DNA of 64,000 nt from Irpex lacteus. Taxonomy: Eukaryota; Basidiomycota; Agaricomycetes; Polyporales; Irpicaceae. The notes under the pieces are model-generated. The model worked only from the letters and a program-made list of their open reading frames with translations, was not told the origin of the DNA and did no database searches. Below, piece by piece: positions 12,506 through 24,700 of the stretch. Where the stretch lies: the NCBI GenBank assembly GCA_001986395.2, contig MQVO02000002.1:496001-560000 (forward strand). The letters are read 5' to 3'. Each line of letters starts with the position of its first letter. The first letter of the stretch is position 1. The translations under genes were made by a program, and so were the position numbers.

Positions 12506-14033
12506 ATGGCCTATGCCTCCCATCTCTCGCCTTCACCACACACCAGGAGTATGTTTGGCTCAGTGGGCGTGTCTTTGGCGGCCACAGAATTCCCCAGCAA
12601 CAACTCGCCACAGCAGTGCCAAAAGGCCATGGCCTACACAACGCCGCATAAAAACGCTATTCAGCGTCGCACAGTATTAATATTCCCCAGCCCCGCGTGT
12701 GCATAACGAGCATGCCACACCGGTCACCAAGACGTGGACTCTACGAGTGGTACTTCCATCCTCCTTCTTCGCGCCACATGATCAAGAACTACGCCCTCGC
12801 GTGTAACACTCGCGTCTTCGCCTTCCACGCCGCCGAGAAGCTCGTCACGATCTCGCATTCGTTGTCGCAATGTAGGAAGAGACGGATGCGCCAGCCAAGA
12901 GTGCTGGGTACCGCGCTGCCTCCCCCTGCGGATCCAAGCCACACGGCGTGGCGGGCACACACCCTGCCAGAGCAACTGCCGCTGAATATGCCTTTTCCCA
13001 GATGCACGCCCAACACTACGAAACACGAAGCGGTGAGACTGTTCTGGGCAGTGTACAACTATCAACTGTTTAGGGGATTCTTCAAACCTCCGATGGATCC
13101 CCCTGATCAGAAGACGATTGCAATGTTGGAGCCTGATTTAGCAGGAGAGCCCGTCGACGATCTGCTCGCTGGTCTTCGACTCAAAAGCGGCGAGTTCAAG
13201 TAAGACTACATCTTCCATGTCGCACACTCGATGATTACAGCGCTAATCAGCGTTGCAGAGTATGGGGGCCGGTCGCACAGATCCAGGCCGAACCGCCACA
13301 ATCTGTCCTTCCAAAGGAACTGGAAATAATCACAGACGATTATGGTCTTGTTACATGCCCAACGCACTACCTGGCGGTATACGCCACGGCTGCACCGTAC
13401 GGCAAACACCCTCGCCCACGCACTGTGGCCATCTACCCCGTCCAAGCCTTCCTCGTCGCGCTCTTCTGCACCCGAATCCACTTCCCACCTCCCCTCCCCT
13501 CTCCAGAACTCACACCCGCCGGCGAATCCCTCGTCGAAGACGGCTCCTCCTCCTCCTCCTCCTCTCCCAAGTCTCCACAAAAGACCGTAACGATCCAAAA
13601 CACAGCCCTGCGCCTCCCCCTCACACACATCCGCGTCCCCCACCCATCCACATTCCCCCACCTCCTCTCCTACTTCCACAACCTCTCCGGCGCGCAACTC
13701 CTCGCCAACCTCCTTCACTTCTGGCTCCCCCGCCCCGCCGGGATGCCCCTCGACACCTACCGCCTCGAATACGCCGCGCACATCGCCAAGCGACATAGTC
13801 CGTATGTGATATGGCGGCATTTGCTGGATGTGAGGGGGCTGTGGGGGAACGTGATGGCGCTTGGGGTGGCGAATGAGGAGGTGTGGTCGGCGGTTTATTT
13901 GGTGTGGTTTGTGGTGTTGAAGGCGAGGGAGATGCAGGTGCTGGATCCCAAGGTATACGAGGGCCCAGAAGAGGGCGAGAATGGGGATGGGGATTGGAGG
14001 GAGGCGTGGATGGGAGAGATATGGACTGTGTGA
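12506..14033 (+). CDS. Clp1-like (clampless family) protein, tentative
   Basis: Proposed exons 12506-12548, 12665-13199 and 13259-14033, total 1353 nt (450 residues). The second junction is firm: GTAAGA donor and GCAG acceptor joining into VWGPVAQ. The first is a guess that keeps the frame; otherwise translation could start at ATG 12712. Conserved-looking blocks are GLYEWYFHPPSSRHM, VAIYPVQAFLVALFC, then LPLTHIRVPHPSTFPHLLSY, and a C-terminal helical stretch ending in WSAVYLVWFVVLKARE. A serine run is encoded by a CTC-type repeat near 13545. The VPHPSTFP-type segment resembles basidiomycete Clp1 proteins, which act in clamp-cell formation and dikaryon development (Coprinopsis, Ustilago). The assignment is from memory of that pattern and should be tested. 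It has no signal peptide or membrane segment. Confidence 0.55.
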
Positions 14034-14219
14034 CCCAAGTGTAATGTCGTTATGTATCATACCTTAGATTAACAGGGCAGGCCACACATCATAGCACAGC
14101 GTCCACCCGACTTGTCCAAATTACACGCGTTCGTATTATAAGCCAAGCCAGGCAGTCAAGTAGGTACACCACCATCGACCACGGAAGGAAAACCCCGGAA
14201 ACATCTGAGTATCAATAAT

Positions 14220-16109
14220 CTATCGTCTCTTACCCACAACCTTAACGAACGCTGCCTTCACAACACTCGCCGCCTTCTCACAATCCTTCCTACTCAACGC
14301 CGCAGAAACAGCCAACCTCACACTCGGCCTCACCCTCGTCATCTCCTGGCCCTTGAGCCTCTTCGCCCTCGTGATCATCACACCCTGCGCAAGCGCCTCA
14401 TCTACGATATCCTGCAACACCCTCTCCTCCATTTCCTCATCGAACAGCTCGGGGTCTCTCGGTACAGGCGACGCAGGGTTCGAGTGCTTATGCTGCGACG
14501 GGTTCGGCGAGGACGTGATGGCAGTGGGGAGGAGGTGCGTGGGAGGGGGCAAGCGGACTTGCAGGTGGATCATGGGCGAGGCGGGGTGCGAGGGGATGGA
14601 GATGCAGTCTGCTTTGTCGAGGATGGCGCGTACGGCGTGGACGTTGTCTTGGAGGTTGCTGAGGATAGACGGGGTGTTGCGGAGGATGTTGATTCCGTCG
14701 GAGGCGGCTACGCTGAGGAGCGGGGGCATGGCGGCTGAGAAGACGAACGAGGTTCCGTTGATGCGCTGATGATTATGTTAGTTATGGGATTCTGAGTGTG
14801 TGTGTGTGGGTGGGAGATGTATGTACCTGGTGCTTGACGACGACGTCGGAGCCGGCGCAGAAGCCTCCACAAGCGGTGAGACCGTTGGCGAGGGATCCGA
14901 CGAGCATGTCAACTTGTGATGCCTACTTTGGGTGAGTTGGGCGCTATGTAGGAGGAGTGAGCAGAGCTTACCGAGACGTTGTACAACTCCGTTAAGCCGC
15001 GACCGGTCCTGCCTACACTACCAAATGATACACTCTCGTCCAAGATCAAACGGTACTTGTACTTGTGCTTAAGCTCAACCTGCTTCGTTTCAGTATGTGC
15101 TCTTACTTGGGCTGTGCTATACTCGACTCACCAGCATGGGGAGATCAGACATGGAACCGTCGTGATCGAAGATACCTTCAGTAACGATGAACCTTCGAGT
15201 AAGAGGGCCCTTCTTCTTGCGACGGTCCTTTTCGATAGTCTCAAGCACCAATTCCAGACTCTTCATATCGTTATGGTCGTACCAGCGAATGGTGGATCGT
15301 GACATCTGGAGGCCTTTCTGGATGGCAAAGTTCACGCCGCGGTCGGCAACGATGATATCGCCTCGCTTGCAGAACGCCGGAATGACGGAGGAAATCGTGG
15401 AAAAACCTTGTGCATAGATGATAGCGGACTCGGTACCTAGAAAATCAGCGATGTCCTCTTCCAGTTTCATGTGGACGTCTGTACGTAGTCGTGATGTTAG
15501 CAACCGCAGCAGAGTCATGCGAGACACATACCTTGTGTGCCGTAGAAGCCAGGAGGACCACAGCTGCCCAGCCCGTACTTCTGCAGGGTATCGATAGAGT
15601 GCTCCTTGATAGCCTCGTTGCCTGCCAGACCGGTGAAGTTGTAGCTCGCGAGGTTGACGACGGTCTTTCCATTTGTCAGCTTCGGCTTAGGACCAGTGGG
15701 ACCAGAAATAATGGGCATGCTGTCGAGTTCTGCTTGCTCCCGCTGAGAGAGTGGTGCTCCAAGCGGCTCTGGAACCCATTCCTCCACTAGTTCGTCAATT
15801 TCCTGTGAGGGGTGACCAAGTCAGACAGAGAGCATGACACATCGCATGCGAGCGCACCTTTTCGTCAAACGTGATGAAATGTTTTCCTGAGTTGTCTGCA
15901 CGGGTCCGCGACTGCATCAAGGTGCGTATGGCGAAGATGACGAGGATGATCTCGAGGACGGTCCTTCCTGGGTCATTGCGGTGAGACGACTTGACGTAGC
16001 GGGCGATGACGGCGGAGCCAGGGATCTTGTAGAACGTTGTTTCGAGCGTCGAGTACGAGTCGGACAGAAACGAGAACAGAGGCTCAAGGCTGGTCGCTGT
16101 CCCACTCAT
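14220..16109 (-). CDS. LCB1: Serine palmitoyltransferase subunit 1 (LCB1)
   Basis: Six exons: 16109-15858, 15802-15532, 15478-15132, 15079-14972, 14922-14827 and 14765-14220, total 1620 nt (539 residues). The N-terminus has one membrane helix ([16 protein letters not shown] near 50-65). An alpha-oxoamine synthase fold follows: [40 protein letters not shown], a [17 protein letters not shown] stretch, [27 protein letters not shown] and [17 protein letters not shown]1 pairs with LCB2 in the ER to condense serine with palmitoyl-CoA, the first step of sphingolipid synthesis. It lacks the PLP-binding lysine, as expected: that lysine is on LCB2, which is not in this window. The gene is divergent from the coiled-coil gene at 16326, with 216 bp between the start codons. 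Confidence 0.95.
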
Positions 16110-16325
16110 CTTGCCAAGGATCTTCGCACACCGTCGTCAGAGGACAAGGAGAGACTCGGAAAAATCAACCCTAAATTCACATTATTTACGGCGCTCAACA
16201 TATCGGCCCGCCGCATGCCGAGATTAGTATGAGCCTTGTACAACGTTACGCGCCCGGCGAGAAGGTCGAGTTCGTCGCAATCGACGACGACGAGCCCAGC
16301 AAGCGGCTCGTCGACGGCAGCAATC

Positions 16326-18903
16326 ATGGCATCCTCGACATCACACAAGACATCCGCCTCGACCTCCCAGACGCATCTTGTCCCGCCAACACCGTCGGGC
16401 GCAAGGCCAAGGAGAATGACCACGCCGTCTCTCCCACCGCCGCCATCGCCTCTCGATCTCGTCAGTGATTTGTCTATAATTATTCCCAATCTCTCATGTA
16501 ACGATTAATTAGCCCGAGCCAGTTACATATGGACGCAGCAGGCCGCCGTCACCCCTTCGTCAGGCCATCACCGCCGATCCCGATACTGGAGAGCTCAGCG
16601 AAGACGGCTCGTTTGTCTCGGACGAAGGCGATCATGCATGGGGAGAAAGGCCTTCCTCGCCCTCCTCCTCATCTATGGCTAAAATTGCCAACAACTTTGC
16701 TCAGCGTTTTGGCTCCTTCGTCAACAACATCAGCGCAAACTCGTCTCAGCACCAGTTACCCACTGATGAAGAGCTGGAGGCAGAGGCAGAGAGGGAACGC
16801 GAGAGGACGCGTCGTGAAGCAGAGATTATTATGTCTCGCGAAGCTCAAACAAGACGACTCGAGGAACGTGTGTTAGCTATGATCGATAGCGATGTACACA
16901 AGATGACACCGCCCCTCCCGCCCTCAACTCCCTCCCCGGCCTCTTCTCCCAAGGAGGGTTCCTGGCTATCTACGGTAAAACAAAGACTCACCCCGACAAA
17001 GGAACCTCTCACGCCCGCCCAGCAGATTATACTCGAAACCAAGGTCAGGGACAAAGAGATGGAAAAAGAGGAGAAGAAGCTCGAGAAAGAGAGGAAAGAG
17101 GCGGAGAAAGAGCTGAAGAAGCAGTTGAAGAAGCAGGCAAAGCAGAGAAGTGGAGAATGGCCTTCCTCGCCCGAGGGCAAGTTTAACGATCCGGCATTGA
17201 AGCAGCTCGCTCAGCCACAGCCCCAGCTACCACCGCCCCCTCCACTCAGGCAAATGTCCTCATCTCCTTCACCTATAAGGCAACACAGCATGCCACCCAG
17301 TCTCGCTCCATCTCCCCTACGACCCAATGAGCCTGGCTCATCTTCCCCCGCCCGTCCTGGTACTCCCTTGTACGCACAGTTCAATGCACAGGGCGCATTG
17401 GACGTAGCAGCGACGCTATTGACAATCGCCGGCCGTTTCGAGAAACTCGAAAGATGGACTGTCAGTCATGTGCGCGCACTAGAAGAACGAATGGACGACG
17501 TGGAGAAGTGGCTAGTAGAGAAAGAGCAGGAAAAGGAGCAAGCGGCGGCTGGCGCAGGTGCTATCAACACCCACCGCACAGGAGAGCCTCCCAATACCGA
17601 TGCCACCATATCGGAGCTGCGCGATGAACTTGCAGAAGTTCAAGGTCGTATCGGTGAGCTGGGACGAGAGATGGCTAAGATGGTCACATCGCCTGGTAAC
17701 CTCTCCTCTGGCCCTTCTCGGCCTCCATTGGCTGTCAACCGGGCGCCGTCGACCAGCTCGTCCATCGCCGTCCGTTCGATGTCCAACTCCATCGCACAGA
17801 ACCACACCCCACCGAGACCACAAGACTCTGTCAGCCCAGTCATCTCGACCTCCCCAGTACTACCCGCATCCACACCTTCACGCACGCGTCTCCCATACCC
17901 AACAGGCGACTACGCCAGCCCTCCAGATACCAGCTTCCGCTCCCAAAACGCCTTCTCTCCACCTCACTCCCCACCGCAAACCGACGCCCGGCGTTCGTCT
18001 CTCTCGGGTCTTCCTCAGCCCTCATCCGACGCCTTTGACTTCTTCTCCCCGTCGAACGGAAACTCACCGTCACATTCTGGGATGCCTTCGTCTTCTAGGT
18101 CTGTCACTACAAGCCCGCCGCCACTCCCTCCTCCCCCTGCTCGCGCAGAGCTTCGTCAAGCTAGCGTCAGCCCGAGTCCGACACCGCGGAAACGGTACAC
18201 AGTAGCGTTAGGCGATCCGATTGTCTCGTCGAGTCGTGATCAGTCCGTTGATAGACCCGGGACTCCCCACTCCCAGCTGGGCACCGCCATCTTCTCTAGT
18301 TCTCCTAAATCAGTGGCGACGTCTTTGGATACTACAACCGATGAAGATACCGATGGTGCTGGTGAAGATGAGGAAGAGTACGACGGGGCGAACGAGGAGA
18401 CGATCGGGAAGGCCGCCGCGAGGCATTCAGGGCTTCTCAATCTCAAGAACGGGTTTGCCAACGCGAGCTCCACTGGCTCGACTTCAGATTTGACGATGCC
18501 GCCGCCGACACAACCGCTCAAACGATCCCGCGCCCGACCTCAGTCTATGTACAGCGGTTTCACACCTTCCTCCTCATCTCACAGTATATCCCGCGACGTT
18601 GCGTCTCCCAGACCCATCACACCCCTGAACACCACACACAAGCTCCGCCTCTCCCGCTCGACAGAGAAGTTCAGCGCCTCCGATCCTTCACTACCTTTGC
18701 CCTCTTCAGCCTCATCATCCTCGTCGGCCTTGCCCGCGGCGACACCGACGTCTGCGAGGTTCGTGGATCCGTATCTGGTGAGGAGGCAGACGAAGGAGGC
18801 GGAGGCGGTCAGTGCGGCGCAGAGTGCGCCGAAGGTCATGCCTGGGAAGCCCAAGGTGCCTGTGGGGCAGCTCGTGGCGTACTTTAATAAGGAGAAGGCG
18901 TAG
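16326..18903 (+). CDS. Ser/Pro-rich coiled-coil protein of unknown function
   Basis: Two exons, 16326-16460 and 16513-18903, total 2526 nt (841 residues). I do not recognise a named family. In order: a Ser/Thr/Pro-rich start; ITADPDTGELSEDG; MAKIANNFAQRFGSF; a charged helix (EAEAEREREREA-type) near 120-150; and a strongly coiled-coil KEMEKEEKKLEKERKEAEKE segment near 240-265. Two further heptad-like helices lie around FNAQGALDVAATLLTIAGRF and ISELRDELAEVQGRIGELG, followed by about 400 residues of Ser/Pro-rich sequence with many SP/TP sites. It ends in PKVPVGQLVAYFNKEKA. The overall look is that of a cytoskeletal or polarity scaffold regulated by proline-directed kinases, but that is inference. 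The first exon is supported by phase and by its continuous Ser/Pro-rich composition; the donor GTCAGT is slightly unusual. Confidence 0.8.
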
Positions 18904-19914
18904 GTGAGGCGTAGATGAGTGCTCGGGTCTTATGTGTTCGTTCATGTCGGTGTGGCACTGCGTACGGTGTGATCTATGTGTTTTGAGTATATATGTTGCT
19001 CGATCTTTAGGCTCGATTTTGTACTTACCGTGTTATGTACGTGCTTCTAGTACAGTACTGATGTTGCATCATCATTTTCGCGTTGACGGTCATACCATTC
19101 ATGATGTCTTGCCCTTGCTATCCTTACGATGCAGTACCCTGGATGACTCTTTCTTTGAGTTACTGCTGCTAATACTTAGCCCGCATGTTTACGAACTGTC
19201 ACGACTTTCTACGAGCTTACCAGTGTACATCCTACTGAAAGTGCTTGCGTCTGCCGGAATCATGCGTCTGTGGATCATACCCCCGAGTGAGCGATAAACA
19301 CCATTCTCCTTCTCTTAAATAAATCGTAGTTCACTTCAACTATCGCAGTGTCTGGAATATCTGGTATATGTCTAGTTGGTCACCCACGTTCTTATTAGCA
19401 AACCTTCCGTCCTGCTAATGGCACGAAGCTTCTCAGATCACTCTGCAGATCTGGCCTGCAAGCAATCAGCGTCATGCACATTCGTAGGCGCCGATCAGGC
19501 CTCAAGGCTCAGGCTGAAGCTTGCGCAGACTCGAGCTCGGAGTCGACTGTCAACTTCACTGGCAGGTCCTTTCACCTCTGTGACTGCCATCGTGAATCAT
19601 TCAGCTTACTGGCAAGTAGAACGCTTGCCTGGTTCGGGCTTCCCACGCACTCTCCCGATACTTATTCCGGTTTGACCTGACGGCAGACACCAGATCCATG
19701 ACATGCATCCTATCTTTGCTTCACACAGGCCGGGTCATCCTTTCCTCCTCCATTTAACTTCCATCGGCAGGGCTCGAAATGTCTTTACAAAGAAGATACA
19801 AACACGACGTTGTTACCCGAAGAAATCTCTTCCGGATCCTTACCATTGTTTCTTGATGAAAGAGCGGAATGCGGGGAATTATGGTATGAATACATATGTA
19901 CTGTTCGCTCCAGA
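18904..19914. other. 1.0-kb intergenic stretch
   Basis: This holds the 3' region of the coiled-coil gene and the 5' region of the next gene. Short open frames exist, but none shows splice logic or protein-like composition that I would defend. I see no repeat or RNA gene. Confidence 0.5.
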
Positions 19915-20853
19915 ATGACTAGTATTCATCTTGCTCATACAGTAATACCGGAGGGCACGGAGCGACCCCATTTATTCAACTCAGATGGTCATAACCAGAT
20001 GCACAAACGCTGGCAAGCCATGAGCCCACTGGAACGCTCTGCTGCCACGGACGATGTGTATCTGAAAAAGAAGGAGTCCGCACTACGATGTCATAGTGAA
20101 CAGCAGTCTCAAATGCTTGCAGAACTTGATAATATTTCTGAAGAGATGGGAAGATATCTTGATCGGCTGAAGGAAATCAAGAACACGCCACTCGACGAGA
20201 TCCGAAGTATGACGTGGCTGAGGGATGATCATCGTCTCAGGATCCTCAATCGTGTATGGCATCTGCGCAAAGGTGGTCTCAAATCGCACATTCAAAATTT
20301 AATAGCGGGCAAGCTGGGCATGTATCTCTCTCTCTCTACTGACCGTTCTATTGAATGACAATATCACAAGAGGAGGTCATAGGCCACGGGCCTGTGAGAA
20401 TGGCTTACAAAAGCTTCGATACGCGTATCACCAAGAAATACGGTGTTATAGTCGAGAACTGGCCTCAGCTTCCTTTCGCCAGTGCCAACAACACTCCAGA
20501 GGACACGATTACGTTGTACCTTCTGTGGAAATCGGGTGCAACGAGGTTCAAGCGACTTTCTCCTGAGGAGAAGAAAATATGGGATGCGACTCGAGAGAAA
20601 CTCCAGATGGAACGGAATAAAGTGACCTCGCCAAACTTACGCTCACTTCCGTCTCGGGCCTTCCCCTCTCATCGCATGCTTCTTGATACGAAGCTGCTGG
20701 GAACGATCGACCAAATATCAGAATTCATGTTTCCCTCGTATGCTCCAAAAAAGTGCCTCAGGCCGAGAGGTGAGTACTGTTCAACTCTACTAGTACTTAC
20801 ATGCAAGAGGCTTATTTTTTCTCAATCGATCAACTTTATCAGACAACAAGTAG
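19915..20853 (+). CDS. Member of an Agaricomycete-expanded family of unknown function
   Basis: Exons 19915-20321, 20399-20769 and 20843-20853, total 789 nt (262 residues). The last exon is only 11 nt and gives Asn-Lys-stop. The frame is open further upstream (to 19810), so the start may be earlier. Two blocks are recognisable. MHKRWQAMSPLERSAAT is followed by a helical region, and IMAYKSFDTRITKKYG with VIVENWP is followed by LLWKSGATRFKRLSPEEKKIW. Proteins with this pair of blocks (WQAMS..ER.AAT, then FD..ITEKYGV..ENWP and GATRFRRL..EE) occur in many copies in mushroom genomes, with no assigned function that I know of. This member is short and lacks the longer N-terminal part I associate with the family, so it may be a degenerate copy. 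Confidence 0.6.
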
Positions 20854-21239
20854 GCATCCTACTGCGCACACTCGGTGGTTTACGTTCTAGTGCACTCCTT
20901 ACGAACCTTCCTTCTGTGACCGTCTTTTGATGAACCCATGCGCTTTACGTCCATACAGACGCAAGGTCTATGTAATATACCCATCCTTAAATCCCGTTAT
21001 CCCTATCAGAAACGCATGTGTACTTTGTTATGCGTATAACTAAGTTGCGGCCACGAGTATCTATTCGATCAGCAACTCACTTGCCACGTCAAGCACCTTG
21101 TCTCCTAGTTCGAGCGGAGATTACGATTTGTCTATCCTGCACATTTCAAACTCTTCGCGTAGCCAAAGTACCTTGCCTCAGGCTGCCACTCGCAGTGAGA
21201 TACCGGACCGCGCCGTAGGCCAATTACACTGGTACTCTG

Positions 21240-21783
21240 CAGTCTAGACCGCTAATATCGTAGGGTCGTGGCGCCAACATTCTCAGCCTGTGACGCTACC
21301 AAATATCGTAGGCCAGTGGCACTAATATCCTCGGCCTGTGGCGCTATTAGTACCAAATATCGTAGGCCAGTGGCAGTGTAGCAGTGCAGCGTTTCGGTCC
21401 TTGGGACTGGAAGGTGGCCATTAAGCGCTTGATACGATAAGGATCATCGATTTTTTTAACCTCAGATAGCACGTCATTGTTCGATATCAGTCACCAAAAT
21501 TCTTTGTTTCATTGTCCTTACGGCGCCTAGTGAGATGAGAGGCGTGGGTAACTGCCCCTTTTGGATGGTTTACTGATGCCGATCGTGAGCTGAGCAACGA
21601 TACCTGCCCTTTGGGGAAGGTACGGAGTATGCCGAGCGCGTGCCGAAGTTGCACTCGTACAGCCATCACTCAGGAAAGGCCATTCGTCGAACAGGGTCAT
21701 TAAATACTCGAACCGTGCGCGTAAGTCTCTCTTTCCTCAACCCCCACCCACTGCTATCATTATCCTCGCTATCATCCGCCAAA
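21240..21783 (+). repeat. Upstream region of FunK1 copy B: inverted partner of 2090-2570 with about five 23-25-bp units
   Basis: Diverged tandem units start near 21254, 21279, 21302, 21325 and 21356. The cleanest share ATATCGTAGGCCAGTGGCA, alternating with a second type around CTCGGCCTGTGGCGCTA. Downstream, 21490-21528 and 21601-21677 match the region upstream of FunK1 copy A in reverse complement. The unit is likely part of the duplicated promoter rather than a random minisatellite, because it recurs at both copies. Confidence 0.85.
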
Positions 21784-24700
21784 ATGGCCACTCCCAATGT
21801 TAACTCTACTCCATTTCGTGCGTCTTACGCAGGTCGCAGAGAGTACCAGCAAATCATCGAGAACGCGCAGCAGGCACAGAAGCAATACGGCAAGCAGATG
21901 CGCTCAAACTGGGCTGGGCCATGCGATCCTCTCGAGTTCATGCAGAAACGCATGCCATGCGCCCAGTCTCAGATGGTTGACATGCCCAAGGATGTCAAAT
22001 TCGAATTGCCCGTGCGCACGGAACCCAAGCTGGAGAAGCATATCTATCAGTTATTCGTATGTGCTGCTCCATCATATGTTAGCCACAATACTGAATGCTA
22101 TTTCCACCTGTACCTCACTTCCTTCAGGACAAGACGATCAAAGATCACGACCTTTCCCCCAACTTCATGTTCTTTATCGGCGCCGACGGTAGAGCGAAGG
22201 GCGGCGACGTTGATGGTCAACGGACTCTGTATCGGCCGGATGGCGGAGTGAGAGAAATGCAACCAGCGCCCCGCGATCACGGCCACAACACGCGCGGTAT
22301 AAAACAGAACCTCGTCATCGAGAACCCGGATCCTGAAGATGACGAATGGACAGAGGTTAACAGCAAGGCGTTCAACTGGCATGAAGATAGTCTGGTCGTC
22401 GAATTCAAGAAGTCGCACAAAATGGATCCGTTCTTCACCGCGGAGGAACTCAAGGGCAAGGCTGACGGAACTGTAATCAAGGACGGTCCAGAGGGGCCGT
22501 TGCTGACGTTCGCCAAGAACGACGAAGAGCTGGAGAGGATTCGCGGTCAGTTAACTGCATACGCGACCGAGGTGTTTGATCATCAGCATCGCACCCACAT
22601 CTTCCAACTCCTCGTCTGCGGCCGACGCGCTCGCTTCATCTTCTGGGACCACTCTGGCGCCCTCGTCTCAGACGCGTTCGACTACACAGACAAGTCGGAG
22701 TTGCTTGTAGAATTCTTCTGGCGCTACAACCGCATGACACCTGAAGCACGTGGTGTAGACGTCACCGCTCAGCTTGCTAGCGTCGAGGAGCAGGCTCTGT
22801 TCAATGATCAAGTCGGGCAGCTAATAAAGGCAATGAACGATCCTCTAGACAAACAACGCAAAATCCCTAACGCCGAGCAGACACTGGATCCGAGCTTCCC
22901 TGTCTACAGGGTCACCGTTCTCGACATATCTGGCAAGTCTGAGGATGTGCTCATCCGGGCGCCTTTCGTCCGCAGCCACTCTGCGCTCGGTCGTGCTACT
23001 CGTGGCTACATAGCCTACGTTCCCAGCAGCGAGAAGTTGAAGTTCTTGAAGGATACATGGCGGGTAGAGCACCCTCGTCTCACGGCAGAGAGATTACTCT
23101 ACAGCAAGCTAGAGAAAGCCAATGTCCCAAATGTCCCGAAAGGAGCATTCGGGGGCGACGTGTCGGCGAATGGTGAGAGGAGCCGGACACGGTGTCGAGA
23201 GTGGGCGGGGGAACAGGAGCTCAAAGTCGCTATCGACAGCATCAGGCGCTTTCACCACCACAGGCTACTGCAAGAACTGGCATATCCTGTCGGCACCGCG
23301 CCCAATGCGTACGAGTTTGTTTACGCGTTTCGGGATTGCATCGATGGTAAGCTTGCTGCTCTCTTTTGTCTTGTGTGAATCTCATATATTGATTTACCGG
23401 TCACAGCAATTGAGGCTGCCTACAAAAAGCATAAAATACTCCACCGCGATCTTAGCATCGGCAACGTGATGATAAAAGGGGAAGACTCCACCGGTATTCT
23501 TGCTGACTGGGATCATGCGGCGAAGGAGGTAACGGATGGTTCTCCGTACCAAAACTTCCGTACTGTAAGTGAATTTCTTCTCTGAACTACGACGCACGCT
23601 TAGCTGACCTTGCCCAGGGTACTTGGCAGTTCATATCTGTTAAGCTCCTAAAGAATCCGAAGCAGCCGCATATTATTGTTGATGATTTCGAATCGCTTTT
23701 CTGGTCCCTTCTTTACGGCGCACTGCTCTATTTTCCGCATGGAAAGAGCTTTCCCATGGCCATCTTCGGTGAGAATGACGACATCGACGAAGGTGACAGG
23801 CTTGTAACAGTTGGTGGTCGGGGCAAGAGCGACGCGCTCGGTGATATGCCGAAGCTGGTCAATTTCCAGTGTCAGCCATTGAACGAACTCATTGCAGAAA
23901 TCGCAGACGAGTTTTCCTACTATTACACGTGCAAACGCAACCTCGATGGTATCTCAGACAAATCAGAGGATGCTCCTACGAAAACGGCACCTCTCCAACA
24001 AGGTCCGGTCGAATTCGCACGCGCGCCCCCGGTGCTTCCCCAAACCTCTGCCCTTCCTGCAAAGAAGGACCCTGCTGCCGCCAGAGAGGAATTCCAGAAG
24101 TGCGAGCGGAGGCTCCGCGACCCAGCCACATGGAAAAACATATACGACAAATTCCTCGCTGACCAACAACCTTGGAAAACGGCGGGTAGTTTCACAGTGC
24201 CCCAGGATCGCTACAAACCACGAACGACCAAACAAAAATCGCAGAAGGACACGAAGAGCCACCTTACATCCTGCCAGACCGGATCTCAGCTCGCGGAATT
24301 CGATGCCATCATGGCATCATTCGTCAAGAAGAATCGTCAGCAGGAAGAAGACAAGGCGGTGGCGGACGACCTGGCGAACCAAATGTCTGACGCAGACGAC
24401 GAACTGGAGAGCTGCGTCGACAAAAGGGATCACAAAGAACGCATTGATGCTATGGAGACAGAATTCCCCCCTGTCTCCCGACGCTCGCCATCCGTGGCCC
24501 CTTCCCATCCACCCTTGTCCGACCCTCCCTCTCCTGCCACCGAATACAATCCCGACATTCCTGCCCACTCTCGCGAATACAACCCACATCTCTTCCTAGC
24601 TTCCCCCCTCCGTCGTTGAGCCTGCTTTCAGGCCACTCCGTAGGATCCAGTCGGCTGAAGCGCAGTATCGACGAAATTGCTCCTGGACCGAGTTCTCAGT

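Noticed and set aside
13206..14060. 284-codon minus-strand open frame opposite the Clp1-like gene
   Set aside because: It is the antisense shadow of the GC-rich coding exon, with Arg/Gly-rich composition and no splice context.
14220..16109. Apparent loss of the PLP lysine in the LCB1 protein
   Set aside because: LCB1 subunits normally lack this lysine; it resides on LCB2, so this is not a defect.
21240..21400. CRISPR-like array of spaced repeats
   Set aside because: Units are diverged, short and without unique spacers, and the genome is eukaryotic.
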